This document shows, one piece after another, positions 45,656 to 57,235 of a stretch of 64,000 nt of DNA. The first letter of the stretch is position 1, and each line of letters begins with the position of its first letter. Below the pieces are notes generated by a model. It made no database searches and was not told the DNA's origin. It was given only the letters and a program-made list of their open reading frames with translations. The stretch is taken from contig CM043960.1 of assembly GCA_014529385.2 (NCBI GenBank), forward strand, positions 78,896,832 to 78,960,831, in the 5' to 3' direction. This stretch comes from Adiantum capillus-veneris. Its lineage: Eukaryota > Streptophyta > Polypodiopsida > Polypodiales > Pteridaceae. The position numbers and the translations under genes were made by a program.

Positions 45656-46089
45656 GGTTATTGTTAATTTTGTTTATGGTTATGGTTATCTGCATTATGG
45701 TTTTGATCAAAGTGGTTATAGCCGGTTATGGTTTTAAGTTATGGTTATGCTTTTAAGTTATGGTTATGGTTCGTTATGGTTATGCTTTTAAGTTATGGTT
45801 ATGGTTCGCTATGGTTATGCTTTTCAGTTGGTACGGTTGTCTTTCATTGGCCTTAAATCTCATGTGAGATCCTACATGGATAGCATGTAGGAGGCGTATA
45901 CATGATATGGTTTTTTTGAAAAGTTTATGTAAAAACAAAGGGAACTCTGGCAAAATTTTTGTCTGCGAGAGCATGGTTGATATTTTGGTGTTGCTCGCTT
46001 TCTTGGGCAGAGGGCAGGAAGTTTGGCTATGGCTGTGTCCATCTTTTAACTGGGCACAGGCCAGGATACCTGCCCTCTGCCCAAGAAAT

Positions 46090-46266
46090 TTTTTTTCTGT
46101 TATGGTCGTCACTATGTGCGTGGCAATCTGCGTCGCTAAATGCGTGGCAATATGCGTCTCTATAAGCGTCTATACCTACGTCGCAAATAGCGACTGGTTT
46201 CACAGCGACGCGGATAGCGACGCGCCACGTCGATATCTGCGTCGATGACACCTTATTTTGTTGTAG
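46090..46266 (+). repeat. E5 right subterminal repeats and TIR
   Basis: 46110-46245 contains many copies of GCGTCGC, GCGTGGCAAT and TAGCGACGC words. The terminus is TTATTTTGTTGTAGTG ending at 46266, the inverse of CACTACAACAAAA. AAA follows. Subterminal repeats are the TNPA-binding regions in studied CACTA elements. Confidence 0.85.
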
Positions 46267-46392
46267 TGAAAATTTCTAAATCTTCTTGTGCGTTGGATGC
46301 AGAAAAGGATCATTGATCATGAGCACTCATGCAGGTTTGCGGTATCACAATTCGACACTGTGCTTATCCAAAATGTAGACACTTGAAGGGTT

Positions 46393-46710
46393 TTGGGTTG
46401 GAGACAAGAAGGAGAACATGAATATTTCTTGGTGGAAGGCTATTGGCCGATCAGTGAACTCACTTTCTTTAGATTTTCCAAAGCTCAAGGTGTTGTTTTG
46501 CCTTGTCCTCTGTCTTTGCATGCAAGGTGTGAAGCAAACTACATTGTAGATTTTGAGGACCCTTCGGTGGGCTTCACCGCATACATTGAGGATGACATTA
46601 CATACGTCAAACAATCTAACATCTCCAATGCAACTCCTTTTGTGCTCTTGCGTAGCAACACATCTACCACCTTCTTCTCCCAACAAGCTATTGAAATGCC
46701 CACCATCTAG
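46393..46710 (+). CDS. Unrecognised 105-aa ORF next to the CACTA right end
   Basis: MGWRQEGEHEYFLVEGYWPI opens a compact frame ending QQAIEMPTI. Composition is protein-like (mixed hydrophobic and charged, aromatic-rich), without low-complexity runs. The opening ATG sits in a sentence-like frame that may extend upstream (TLKG before it), so it may be the last exon of a host gene or an element fragment. No motif recognised. It lies 130 bp outside the transposon. Confidence 0.3.
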   Translation: MGWRQEGEHEYFLVEGYWPISELTFFRFSKAQGVVLPCPLSLHARCEANYIVDFEDPSVGFTAYIEDDITYVKQSNISNATPFVLLRSNTSTTFFSQQAIEMPTI

Positions 46711-47265
46711 TCATCCGTCACTCATGTAAGGCTCCTAATAATCCATCCCATGCTTTGGTTCCTTGTAATCCCCATGTGGCTTTGTAATTGAGCTTTGTAA
46801 TTGGAATCCACAGTACTCTCTTTGATCCAAGAAATACTCTTCATCTGCACTAGCTTGTTTTCTACTTGATTGATGTGCAATTGTGTGTTTGCGTGCGTGC
46901 AAGTGCACGCGCTCACGGGTGCGTGTGTTTTAGGCCTCATGCATGGTAGCTTCCACCAATGGACATGTAATTGGGCCTAGGCCTACTTCTTGAAGAACAC
47001 CCAAGCGTAGTCTCAACACTTCCATGAATGCCCAACAAATGAACGTTCTCAATAGAAAGAAAAGAAAATCTCATGGCTGATGCAAAAACTTTGATTTACT
47101 TTTTCCTAGCAAGCTAGATAATTTATGAGAAACGAAAGCTTGTAATGGTTCAAAACACATAATGATGTTTTCTAGGATATTTCTTTTGAAAATCATAGGT
47201 CTTCACGCCTAGGACTCTCTCTCTCTCTTTCTCTCTCTCTCCCTCCCACCACCACCCCAAACAAA

Positions 47266-47312
<47 letters not shown>

Positions 47313-47580
47313 ATTTGCAATAGTTAGATTCCTCTATGGGCACCTTGCAGGCGTCAAAACCCAAAGTTGAAACCATAAAAAGAGAAGAGAATTCTACAAA
47401 GACTCTACACGGGCCTACATCACTCACTACCTAGAGGATCTATACTATTATAGAAGGGGGACGGAAAGAGGGATCCCCTCCCCCTCCCCGAGCAATTGAG
47501 TTTGACTAGTGTGACCTGGCAACCCAGTGACACACACAAACAATGTGCACAACACAAAGAGTAAGAGAGATTGTCGGCAC

Positions 47581-47626
<46 letters not shown>

Positions 47627-47650
47627 AAGGAAGTTGGCCATACTAGGGCA
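46711..47650. other. No gene; CT, AC and GA microsatellites
   Basis: CT tract about 47215-47242, AC tract about 47267-47310 and GA tract about 47583-47622. Otherwise unremarkable DNA. Confidence 0.7.
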
Positions 47651-48320
47651 TATAAAGTCTCTAAGAAGGGAGTAACTTTCATGCCCAAAGAGGCCTTCCA
47701 TGGGTCCACCAAACACATGCCACATGACTACAAATGGAGGCTTACTTATAGTGCCGGTAATATCAGGATTTAAAGGCTATCTAAGCCTGGGAAGAGCATT
47801 TGAAGCAACTCAAAGAGGAGGTTGCTCGTCTAACTTCCAGAAAAACTATTGGGCTGGCCTTTGAAGAAGAACACAAAAGGTGGCTGGAAGCTAAAACTAA
47901 TGTGGCTAAGTAGAAGCTTGAGGAGGTCACAAGGGCGAGATTGATATTCAACGAGACCTTCTTCAACCAGAGGCCGCTAATCAAGCACACTGCTTTAGGG
48001 CCTTGAAAATCAAGAAAAGCTGGGGCTCGGTACACTTGCTCACAAATGAGAATGGGAATGCTACGCAAGACCAAGATAAAATGGCTAGGATGATGCTTGA
48101 TCATCTATGCCAAATGATTGGCCAACTAGAGAACTTCTCTCAAGAAATGGATGAAGTGTGAGCAACCTTTCTCGAGAGTGCCAATAGGAAAACTCCCCAA
48201 CTTGAATCCAATCGTCTTGAGATGGCCTTTTCTGAAGATGAGTGAGTTCAGGGAGTTCTGGGATGATCTCAAGGTCCCAGTCACGTTTACGGCTAACCAA
48301 GCTTTTTTCAAGGGGTCGTT
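47651..48320 (+). other. Coding-like remnant with stops
   Basis: Broken plus-strand frames read EHLKQLKEEVARLTSRK, then FEEEHKRWLEAKTNVAK and stop, and later SEFREFWDDLKVPVTFTANQ. The coiled-coil-like heptads and charge suggest a former protein, but frames change several times and no family is recognised. Confidence 0.25.
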
Positions 48321-48325
48321 GGATC

Positions 48326-49490
48326 CTATTGTGAAAAGAGGGCCCGTTTATCCATATTGAGCCTTCGGCTCTCATATGGATCCCGTTTATCCATATTGAG
48401 CCTTGGGCTCTCATATGCTATGGCATGCTCTTCGTGAAGCAAAACTACTGCAAGGCAATCACCACAAGAATCACTTTGGACCTCAAATGGTTTTAAGAGA
48501 TCCGGAAGCATAAGGACTGGTTGAGAGGTAAGCTTCTCTTTGAGCTTGTCAAAAGCATTTTTCTCCTTAGCAGTCCATGAATATTTAACGTTCTTCTTTG
48601 TTAAGTCATGTAATGGTCCTGCTATTTGAGAAAATTTTGCTATGAAGCGTCTATAGTGTGCACACGTACCAATAAAGCTTCTTAGCTTATGTAGATTCCT
48701 TGGATTAGGCCATGCTTTTATTACCTCCAACTTTGGTCGATCCATACAGATGCCATCCTGAGATATAATGTGACCTAAATATTGAATGTCTTGTAGAAAA
48801 AATTCACTTCTCTTTTGATTAATGAAAAGACTATTCTCTCTCACAACTTGAAAGCTTATCAAATAGATCTTCTACCCATGGCACGGGATATCTTTTTTTG
48901 TTTTATAGTAATCCTATTTAGAGCTCTATAGTCGACACACATGTGATATGTGTCATCTTTCTTTTGCACTAAAAATACTCGTGAACATTCTGGAGAGGAG
49001 CTAGGCCTCACCATCCCTTTTTCCACCAAATTCATGCACTTGCCTCATGATCTCCTCTTGTTGACCTTGCGAAACTCAATAAGGAGCTTTATTAGGCGGT
49101 GATATTCCTAGTAGAAGCTCTATTGCATGGTCATCATCCCTTGATTTTGGAGGTAGCTCACTAGGGATGTCATCAATGAAAACATCTTGGAATCCATTTA
49201 GGAAATTAGACAACTCTAAATCCTCTTGATTCCCTTTATTGCTACTTGTGAAAACATTAAAATCATTTATAGATTCTCTACATAAAGTCATGTACGCAAA
49301 AATAGAGCTTTTCTTTGACTTATAAAACGCAAGCGTATTTACCATCTCTTGTCCCTATAAGTGATATAGATTCCTTTCAAGGAACTTCATTCTGGCAACC
49401 ATGCGGTTGAACCATGGTGCCCCTAGGATAACATCCCCATGTTGGAGAGGAGAGATTAAAAAGTCTTCTTTTTTGACGTAGCTTTGCTTC
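48326..49490 (-). pseudogene. E8: Ty3/gypsy fragment (protease end, RT, RNase H start)
   Basis: Minus strand, in order: a protease end near 49380-49450 (GDVILGAPWFNRM), a pre-RT linker 49076-49345 (FQDVFIDDIPSELPPKSRDD, AIELLLG), RT with several stops around 48870-49070 (CVDYRALN-like), and RT thumb plus RNase H start 48326-48862 (LFINQKRSEFFLQDIQYLGH, SFIGTCAHYRRFIAKFS, HDLTKKNVKYSW, ending in a degraded region). The linker with DDIPSELPP is typical of chromovirus-type plant elements. A 39-bp tandem duplication lies at 48343-48417 inside RNase H. No LTRs found. Confidence 0.8.
48343..48417 (-). repeat. 39-bp tandem duplication in E8
   Basis: CCCGTTTATCCATATTGAGC begins both units, 48343-48381 and 48382-48417. 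On the coding strand it repeats YES(P/R)RLNMDKR, in frame (13 codons). Confidence 0.9.
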
Positions 49491-49549
49491 TACGGTTTGT
49501 GAGTATTAACAATGTGTTAGTGGAGAAGCATTGTACAAAATGTAGATCC

Positions 49550-51188
49550 TACTTGCAGAGCGTGCACGAGCATGCAATCTTTTCCTCCATGTTAGTTGAT
49601 GACGTTGCCATCTACAATGATTATGAATGTTGTTTTAATATATATATATATACTCCTCACAATGTAAACTACCTCGCATTCTCTAGTCTTGCCCAATCTC
49701 CGTACACCTCGGTCGAGAGGTGTACGGAGATCAGGACCACCGGGTCAAAATCTCGTCTTTATTGGTCAAATCCTATATGGGTAGACACATACGTGCACTC
49801 CCAGGTGTACATGGCAATGCATGTAGCAGGAAAAACCCCTTTGCCTTGAGAGCGGGAAAAAGAGCAGTGCAATTGGGTGGCCTCTGTACTCATGCACACT
49901 CCACAAACCACGCCTCATGCAAACAAGCAAAGAACAAAACAAAGGGGGGCACCACCCTAAATTAAGAGGTTTAGGGACCTCACACATAGTGCACATAGGC
50001 AAGTGAGACTTCTGGCATTATGATGGCATCAAAACATATGGCAAAACACATAGAAACCAAGCTTAGGGACCTTATGTAGCATATATATACACAAGACATC
50101 AGCTTAACAATACAACGGCATCTGATCATACATAACAAGGATATAGAGAAGCAAGCCAAGGATGGCATAATCCCTTGTCAAAAAAACAATCAACCCAGCA
50201 AGTAGGTATGATCCTACTAGCAACACATCAATACCTTAGAGAATGATGGCGAGGATGGTGGCCATGGAGCATGAGAGAAGACTCCTTATTTAGGTTTTAG
50301 GGCTAGTAATGTAGCATACTAGAGGAGAGAGAGTAGAGCTCCATCCATAGCTCCTCGTTGTGAGCAATGTCGTCATAGCTTCATTGCTTGGTGAAGGGGG
50401 TGAAGTGTTGGTTTTGAGTGAGAGAAGGCCTCCTTATATAGGTTTCTGAGAGGGTTTAGGATTAGGGATAAACATGCTTAAATCCGCTGATTAGGGTTAC
50501 TTTTTGCTTAGGGTGGTCAACAGATTGAGGTCACCTGATATGTCACCATCAAGATATTCTCTAGAGTGATGTGAGAGGGGAGGGTAAATGCTGATTTTTC
50601 TGATTGTGACACATGGGGATAAGGCCTTGACCAGCATTTAAGAGCAGGTAGGTGGCTGTTGAAACTGGAGGTTCTGCACATGTCAGGGGGTGGCAGCTGG
50701 GTCCTCCTGAATATCAAATTCTCAAAAAATCCTCAACCATGGCTTCTTTTGACATGTGTTCTTTGAAAAAATCAGCATGTCTCTTTTCAACTCAAAAGTC
50801 TTTATCCCTGTTGATTCACCTTTACCATAAGATTTTCCCCTTTTTTCCTCCTGTAACTGCATTGTTGATGCCCAATCACTGCTTCTAGTAACAGTGAACT
50901 GTTACCTACCAAATACTTATGGTGCAATAAAAAATATTTACCATGGGTAAAAGAAGTTACTGTAGGTAAAAAGTGATTTGTATTTACCATGTAGGCGAAA
51001 AATATTTACTGTGGTAAAAAATATTTACTGTCGGTAAAAAAGTGAAAACGGAGTATGCTGTGCTGTGAGTCCACACGAACATCCTCGTGTAAATTTCACT
51101 AGAAATTCACACCTAGAATGGGCTATTCTGTAAGATATAGGTTGTAGGCATGCATAAGAGCTCGTTCCCACGTATCTTCTGTCCATGG
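49550..51188 (-). mobile_element. E9: inverted block with E6-type LTR and CACTA flank
   Basis: 49550-49846 is the reverse complement of CACTA DNA at about 29229-29525. 49847-51188 is the reverse complement of an E6-type LTR lacking its first ~140 bp and some small pieces. The junction carries the same AGGCA flank as E6, so it copies the same insertion event. At 51188 the sequence switches to plus-strand CACTA DNA equivalent to 29541 onward. Turning the block over would make the CACTA sequence continuous apart from about 16 bp. Confidence 0.85.
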
Positions 51189-51189
51189 A

Positions 51190-51432
51190 GTGTAGGATAT
51201 GTAATGAGCATGTACACAAGTACGGAGAGTTTGCTAGAGAAACCGTACAGAATCTGCGATACGACTCCTACGGAACGGGCATTGATTTCCGCGATATAGC
51301 ACCTACATCTGAGAGAGAGAGAAAAGATTATGCGTGACGGTCCGACCAATATAGAGCCACATATGGAAGCAGAAAAGGGCTTACAGACAGAAGACGATGG
51401 CATGGAGGAGATGCTGGATGCCTTCTTCCAAA
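51190..51432 (+). pseudogene. CACTA TNP2 5' fragment, second copy
   Basis: 51190-51272 matches 29543-29625 (GGATATGTAATGAGCATGTA...). It then diverges from the first copy into further transposase-like sequence (ERERKDYA, then in another frame MRDGPTNIEPHMEAEKGLQT and DDGMEEMLDAFFQT). The extra part may be an exon segment that the E5 copy has lost. Ends where the E10 LTR remnant begins. Confidence 0.65.
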
Positions 51433-51522
51433 CAAGTGTGGTTTGTTTGCATGAGGCGTGGTTTGTGGAGTGTGCACGAGTACATAGGCCACCCGATTGC
51501 ACTGCTCTTTTTCCCGCTCTCA
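51433..51522 (+). repeat. E10 5' LTR remnant
   Basis: TTGTTTGCATGAGGCGTGG to CGCTCTCA, equivalent to the last 90 bp of the E6 LTR. Primer-binding site TGGTGCCCCCACTGAGGA follows at 51526-51543. Confidence 0.85.
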
Positions 51523-51594
51523 TTTTGGTGCCCCCACTGAGGAGGGCTACACAGACCTTCAGTCCACAAGCAATGAAGATGTACAATCTACAAC

Positions 51595-52699
51595 ATGGAC
51601 GAATGGCGTGAGGAGTTTGCAAATTGGAGAACAGAAGAGGAGGAGGCTTTAGAGGCCTTAAAAGCTTTCATCGAAGTCTTGTTACCAGGTTGCAGTGTCA
51701 TTGAAATTCAAGAAGTAAGTTCTTCTACATGCCTTGTTCGTGATCATCGCCAACGAAGGAGAGTAAGAAGAAGAGCTTGATATACCTCTCCTCTCAACCT
51801 ATGAGTGCTCCAGAAACCTCCAACGCACACGAGCTTGAAATATTCTACATCAACATACACGAAGGTACTGTGACACACATTAAGGGAAGAGAAAGCATCA
51901 CCAGACCTCTCTTTCCTGAGGAGCCGACTAAGAGGAGGAAGATCACCTCTACACCTAAGTGGCCCAAGGCCGCAGCACGTGCTCAAGCGTAAGGTAACAT
52001 TTGGCTCAATCTCATTAATAAGGGATTATATGACCACTACAGGCAAGAAAAAGGCTAGTGAGCAACCAACTTCAACCTCCAACTTGCAACCACGACTCTC
52101 ACCCCTAAATCCTCCTGAAGCAAAGAGGCGAAGGCTTGCCTACAAGATTGCCGCCCGTCTGTGAGTGCTCCCAGTGCACTTTGTGAATCCAGACACCACC
52201 AATACCAAGCCAACCTCCTGTCCGCGTGAAGATCACTTTGGATATTGTCCAAAGTGCTTTGGAGACCGGGTGAAAAGCCTCCTTGCCCTACCTTTGCTGC
52301 TAATTTTCAAGAAGTTATCTCAATCTAAGGAAACTATCTTAGTTGATAATGTGCTGCACATTAATGGTGTCACTTTCATTCGTCATGCTGATTATGCTAA
52401 TAGCATCCAATTGTTGCTTGCTAAAAGGCTCAGCATTGTACAAAGTGTTGCCATCACGCCTTACGTCTTCACAGATGCATCAGGAAGAGTCGAAGTGATC
52501 CGAGGTGCTGACCTTCTGTGGCTGATCAGGCTCATTGGTCCCAAGGTGGTGCAACTAAGCTAGGCTCTTGTGGCAAAGAATAGCCCTGTTGTTTGGAGCC
52601 GAGAGACTTGGGGAAATCTTGCGCTCTCCTCATCCTGTCATTCTACCCTTACTAGACTATTACCATTCCTTTGATGTGTAGATCTTCATCCTATTTTGA
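51595..52699 (+). pseudogene. E10 pre-gag ORFs and conserved module
   Basis: Frames 51595-51780, 51777-51992, 51979-52164 and 52165-52563 match the E6 pre-gag ORFs with few changes. The frame at 51979-52164 (KRKVTFGSISLIRDYMTTTG) is open here but ends earlier in E6. The module starting LLWQRIALLFGAERLGEIL at about 52568 has a TAG before SIFILF (TCG in E6). Role unknown. Confidence 0.55.
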
Positions 52700-52790
52700 G
52701 CTAAGTTGTGCTAAAGCTCCAAATTGTAATTATCATACTCTATTTTAAAATAAATTGGAGCTATTTGTGTAATTGTTTACTCTCTCACTT

Positions 52791-55700
52791 ATGGCCTTCC
52801 CTAATTTTTATGGTAAGCCTGGGGAGGTTGCTCCAGACTTTTTGGATAATTTGAAAATGGCCTTTCTGGTATCGGGAAGGGATGACAAAGCTACTAAGTT
52901 AAGGGCCTTTCCTTTGGTCTTGAGGGAAGGTGCAAAATTATGGTATCAAACTTTGGCACCTGAAGAAAGAAGAGACTGGGAGTCCTTAAAGATGGCCTTC
53001 ATCAAAGAATTTTGCCGCCATGAGCCTCCAGAGGAGATATGGAGAAAGCTCTTAGAGCTACGCCAAACATCACCCAATGACTATAGAAGCTATGAAGGAA
53101 AGTTTTCCAACCTGTGGGAGAAATGGTGTGCATCACTAGGTGAAAGAGAAAGGGCGCCAGAATGCCTAAAGAAGGACTGTTTCTTGGCAGGGCTTTACCC
53201 CATCCTTCGAGAAAAGGTAAAAGGTAAATTCCCAGATACCTTTGATAAAGCTATGACTTATGCAAGGGAGAAGGATAGGAAGTTAAAATTCCAAGCTCAA
53301 CTACAAGGGGGAATGGAGCCTCCACCGCTAGCTCAACCTACGGCAAGGGTAGTAGCAGGGACAGGAGCAACAGACCAAGAGTCCTCTCAACAAGAATTAC
53401 TTCAACAAATCACCAATCAACTAGAGAGCCTGTCCATCAATCTGGTTCAAGGTGTAAGGGCTCCCCAACCAGGAAATGAACGAAATAGACAAGAAGGACA
53501 AAGGCAAGCACGTGAGTACATTTGCTACAACTGTGGAGAGGTAGGTCACGACATGTATTATTGCCCCCATCCACGACGCTATCAAGGAAATGGTAATCAA
53601 AGACGGCCTCCTCGCCAGCAAGTCACTCCTCCTCGAGCTAGGCCACTAAATGGACAAAATGCACACGTGGCTCCACCAATCCAAATATTGAGACCCCCTC
53701 CTCCACCACCACAAGCACCAGCAGAGATCCCTCCACTACCATCGGGAGGGGAGGACAGGGATGTCTTTGTCATAAGTCTTGACAATGGTAAGGATAAAGG
53801 GAAAGAAAAAATGGAGGAAGCTGTTGCCATGCCAATAAAGAGAGTTAGGAGACAAAGAACTGATGAAATGGAAGCTTCAGAGCCGGATAAAGGGAATGAG
53901 GGTTCCTCCAAAGTGATAGGAGACAAGAAAAGGAAGAGTAGGTCAAGGAGGCACATAGGAGTAGAAGACTTTCCACTTGGGGTAGGATCCATACCTTACG
54001 ACCTGGTAGCAGATGTGAGTAAGCAAGGACCAAAGATTTCATGGCAGCAACTCCTCCACCTTTCCCCAAAGATGCGTAGAACCTGGTCTAAGATGATCAG
54101 CACCAAGAGGGCTAAGGCAAAGTCAGTTGGGTCTATTAGTGCAAGAGGCATGAAGGATATCGTGCCAGTCATTGATGCAGAGATTAAGAGTCAGCGAGTC
54201 TCCAATGTGTACGTAGATGGTGGAGCCGAGATTTGTGTTATGACAGAGAAAGTAATGCATAGGTTGGGTTTGGAAGTGAACGAGCAAACTTCCTTACAAG
54301 CTAAGATGGCAAATAATGTAAGGGTGGCTTGTGTGGGAAAGGTTAATGGAGTGAAGGTTTCAGCTTTTGGTGTGGCAATCTCAATTGATGCTTATGTGAT
54401 CCCAACTAAGGGGGAGGGCTATCCGCTAATCCTTGGAAGACCTTGGCTTATGGCTATGAAAGCTAGGCAAGATTGGGAGACAGGCTCCCTTGAGTTGCGA
54501 CCAAATCATAAGGTAGGTGGCAAGCAACAAAAAATTGTGTATGACATGAAGCAGGGTAGACAACAAGACCTAGAGATGGAGACTTCTATGGATGAATGGA
54601 GCACAAGCAGCTGCTCTTCATCTGAGGATGAGTCATCTGAGGAGGATGCTAGCTCTTTGGAAGTCATGGGTATAATACTGCGAAACCCAGAAGGAGAAGG
54701 TGGTCAAGACTCTCTAAACAAGGAAGAAGCCACAGGCTTAGAGGAGATGCTAGCTAAGGACCTACTAGAAGAAGAGAGAGAACCCTATTTGCAGGTACTA
54801 AAGAAGCATGCTGGCCTCTTTATAACTGATTACGAGCACATTAAAGGAGTGACGGTAACCCAACACCATATCCAATTAAAGGAAGGTGCCAAACTAGTGG
54901 TGCAAAGGCTAAGGAGATTAGGGCTAGTGCAACAAGATGCACTCTTAAAAGAAGTAAAAAGATTACTCAAGGCAGGATTTATCTACCGAGTGGAAGATTC
55001 TGGGTGGGTGTCTCCAGTTGTGGTAGCACCAAAGAAAAATGGGAAGTGGAGGGTATGTGTGGATTACAAGCCTCTAAACGTAGCCACAAAAAGGGACCAT
55101 TTTCCTTTTCCTTTTCAAGATGAAATACTAAATGAAGTGGCTGGTCATGAAAGGTACACAGTGTGTGATGGGTACTCAGGCTACTTCCAAATCAAAATTG
55201 CAGATGAAGACCAAAGAAAGACTACCTTCATAACACCTTGGGGGTGTTTTGCTTATAGAGTTATGCCTTTTGGTTTAACTTATGCCCCAGCTACTTTCCA
55301 GAGGTTTATGAACTTGGTGTTTCAACCTTACTTTGGTAAGTCCATACGAGTCTTCATTGATGATTTTTGCATTTACAGCTCTAGGGAAGGACATCTGTCC
55401 AAGGTTGATGAAGGTTTCACCCGTCTGGCCCAGTTGGGTGGGCAATTGAATAAATAAAAGTGCCACATAAGTGAGAGCAAGGTCACTCTACTAGGCCATG
55501 TTGTGTCTCAAGATGGTATTGAGGCTGACCCTGAAAAGGTAAAGACATTGTTAGCTTTACCTACTCCTTCAAAGGTGAAGCAGCTAGTCTCCTTCATTCA
55601 AAAGGTTCGCTACATGGGACGATTCATACATCTCCTTTCTCAGGCAATCTATCCTTTGCAGCAGCTCACTAAACATACTACATTGACATGGAGTGAGGAG

Positions 55701-56950
55701 GGTGAAAGGTGCTTTCAAGAAGTTAAAACCATTTTGAGCTCATTGCCTGTCGTCCTACAACCCACATGGGGTGAATTATTCTATGTAAATCCTAGTGTAG
55801 GTCCAGAAGCTCTAGGAGCTGTCTTGATGCAAAAAGACCCAAAGACATCTCTCATGAGACCAGTCTACTTCTCTAGTAGAGTGATGACAGCTGCTGAAAA
55901 GGGTTTCAGTGCAACTGAGCAATTGGTGCTAGCTCTTAAGTTTGCAGTGGAGAAGTTTCGGGCTTACTTACTTCCGAGACAATTTGTGGTGATCACAACT
56001 GAGGAGGTTTTTCCATATGCCCTACAACACATGGAATTGTCTCAAAGAATAGCAAAGTGGGTGGTGCAGCTTCAAGAGTTTGACTACACACTACAAGTAG
56101 AGGATTCCACTCGTGCTTGTTTGGCAGATGTCCTCACACAAAGGTGTTATGAGAAGGCCAAGAAAGAGGCACCTAGTAAGGTATCGCCTATCCCGGAGCC
56201 TGAAGTTCTACTGGGAGCACACAGTCTATATTTTGATGGGGCTTACAAGAGGACCAAAGACAAGGCATCAGCAGGCATAGTAATATTAGGTCCAGAGAAG
56301 GAGAAGATCTTTGCAAAAGGGTTTCATCTAAAAGAGGTTCATTCTAACAATGAGGCAGAGTACCATGCCCTTGTTTTAGGGTTGCAATGTTGTCTTTCTC
56401 AGGGCATCACAAAGCTAAATGTTTTTGGTGACTCCATGTTGATTGCTAAGCAAATGGTTGGTGTATGGGCCTGTAAAAATGACAAATTGTCTGTTAAGAT
56501 GAGGGAAGCAAAGGCCTTGTTGAAGGGTTTTAAAGAAGTTCGAGTGCACTTTGTACCTAGAGATCAAAATCGAGAAGCAGATGCCTTAGCACGTGAAGAA
56601 CTACAAACTCTCATAGTAGGTACTATCCTTGTGAAAAGTCCTTTATACCAGGGAAAGGAGGAGCTGCATGATTTACTTTACTTTCTTGAGCATTGTGAAG
56701 CACCCTCTGGTATGAGTAAAAGTGAACGTAGGTGGTTGGCAAAAAAGGCTACCAGCTATAGCTTAGTGAATGAGGACTTGTATTGTAGAGGGAAAGATGC
56801 TGTCTTAAGGAGAGTTCCTGCATCCCAAGAGATAAAGGATATTTTGTTTAGTGTCATGAAGGTGTGTGTGGTGGCCACTTTGCACAAGAGATTACTAGCA
56901 GAAAGATTTTACAAGCAGGGTTCACGTGGCCAAGCCTCCATCGAGATGTA
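52791..56950 (+). pseudogene. E10 gag-pol, stop and frameshift, 3'-truncated
   Basis: Starts at ATG 52791. Gag with CCHC CYNCGEVGHDMYYC, protease VDGGAEICVMTE and LILGRPWLMAM. RT follows without a break: PKKNGKWRVCVDYKPLN, GYSGYFQIKIADED, FIDDFCIYSS. TAA at 55455-55457 interrupts the frame (NK*KCHI) and reading resumes in frame. RNase H (YFSSRVMTAAEKGF) and the second RNase H (YFDGAYKR, NNEAEYHAL, FGDSMLIAKQ, READALARE) are clear. In integrase a frameshift near 56850 precedes HEGVCGGHFAQE...FTWPSLH, then E11 cuts it off. Confidence 0.92.
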
Positions 56951-57200
56951 TGTGCGCTCCTTGCCGCACTGTCGAAGCAAGGGACTTGCCAATACACCGT
57001 GTGCGAGCCACAGACGGCTCCAAGCACACAACAAGCCTAAACTAGCAAGCTCAAGAAAACAAAGGGTGTGTCACTCACCGCTCTACGCTCGCCTTCGTGG
57101 TGGATTCCTCGCCGCGATGAAGAAGAAGCTGCAGTCGTGCCGCGCTCAACCGCTTCGCCGCCGTCGTGCCTTCGTAATGCTTGATCGCACACACACTCTC

Positions 57201-57235
<35 letters not shown>

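Larger units (their letters stand above)
21284..46266 (+). mobile_element. E5: CACTA (En/Spm) transposon with nested insertions
   Basis: The right end, read inward, is CACTACAACAAAATAAGG, a typical plant CACTA terminus. The proposed left end is CACTGAAACAGTGTGTG at 21284. Both are flanked by AAA, matching the 3-bp target duplication of the superfamily. Just inside both ends are related subterminal motifs (TTGCCACG followed by TAGCGACGC). Between them are a TNP2-type transposase and a second, TNPA-like gene in the same orientation. Without E6 and E7 the element is about 5.9 kb. The left terminus differs from the right at several of the first 13 bases, so the left boundary is less certain. All coding parts carry stops. 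Confidence 0.8.
51433..56950 (+). mobile_element. E10: second copy of the E6 family with gag to integrase
   Basis: Begins with only the last 90 bp of the 5' LTR (51433-51522), then the same primer-binding site and pre-gag ORFs as E6, gag, protease, RT, RNase H, second RNase H and the start of integrase. It stops at about 56950, where an unrelated minus-strand LTR (E11) begins, so its 3' half of integrase, 3' UTR and 3' LTR are missing. Gag and protease are very close to E6. It shows that the E6 family originally had the full Tat-type pol. Confidence 0.9.
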
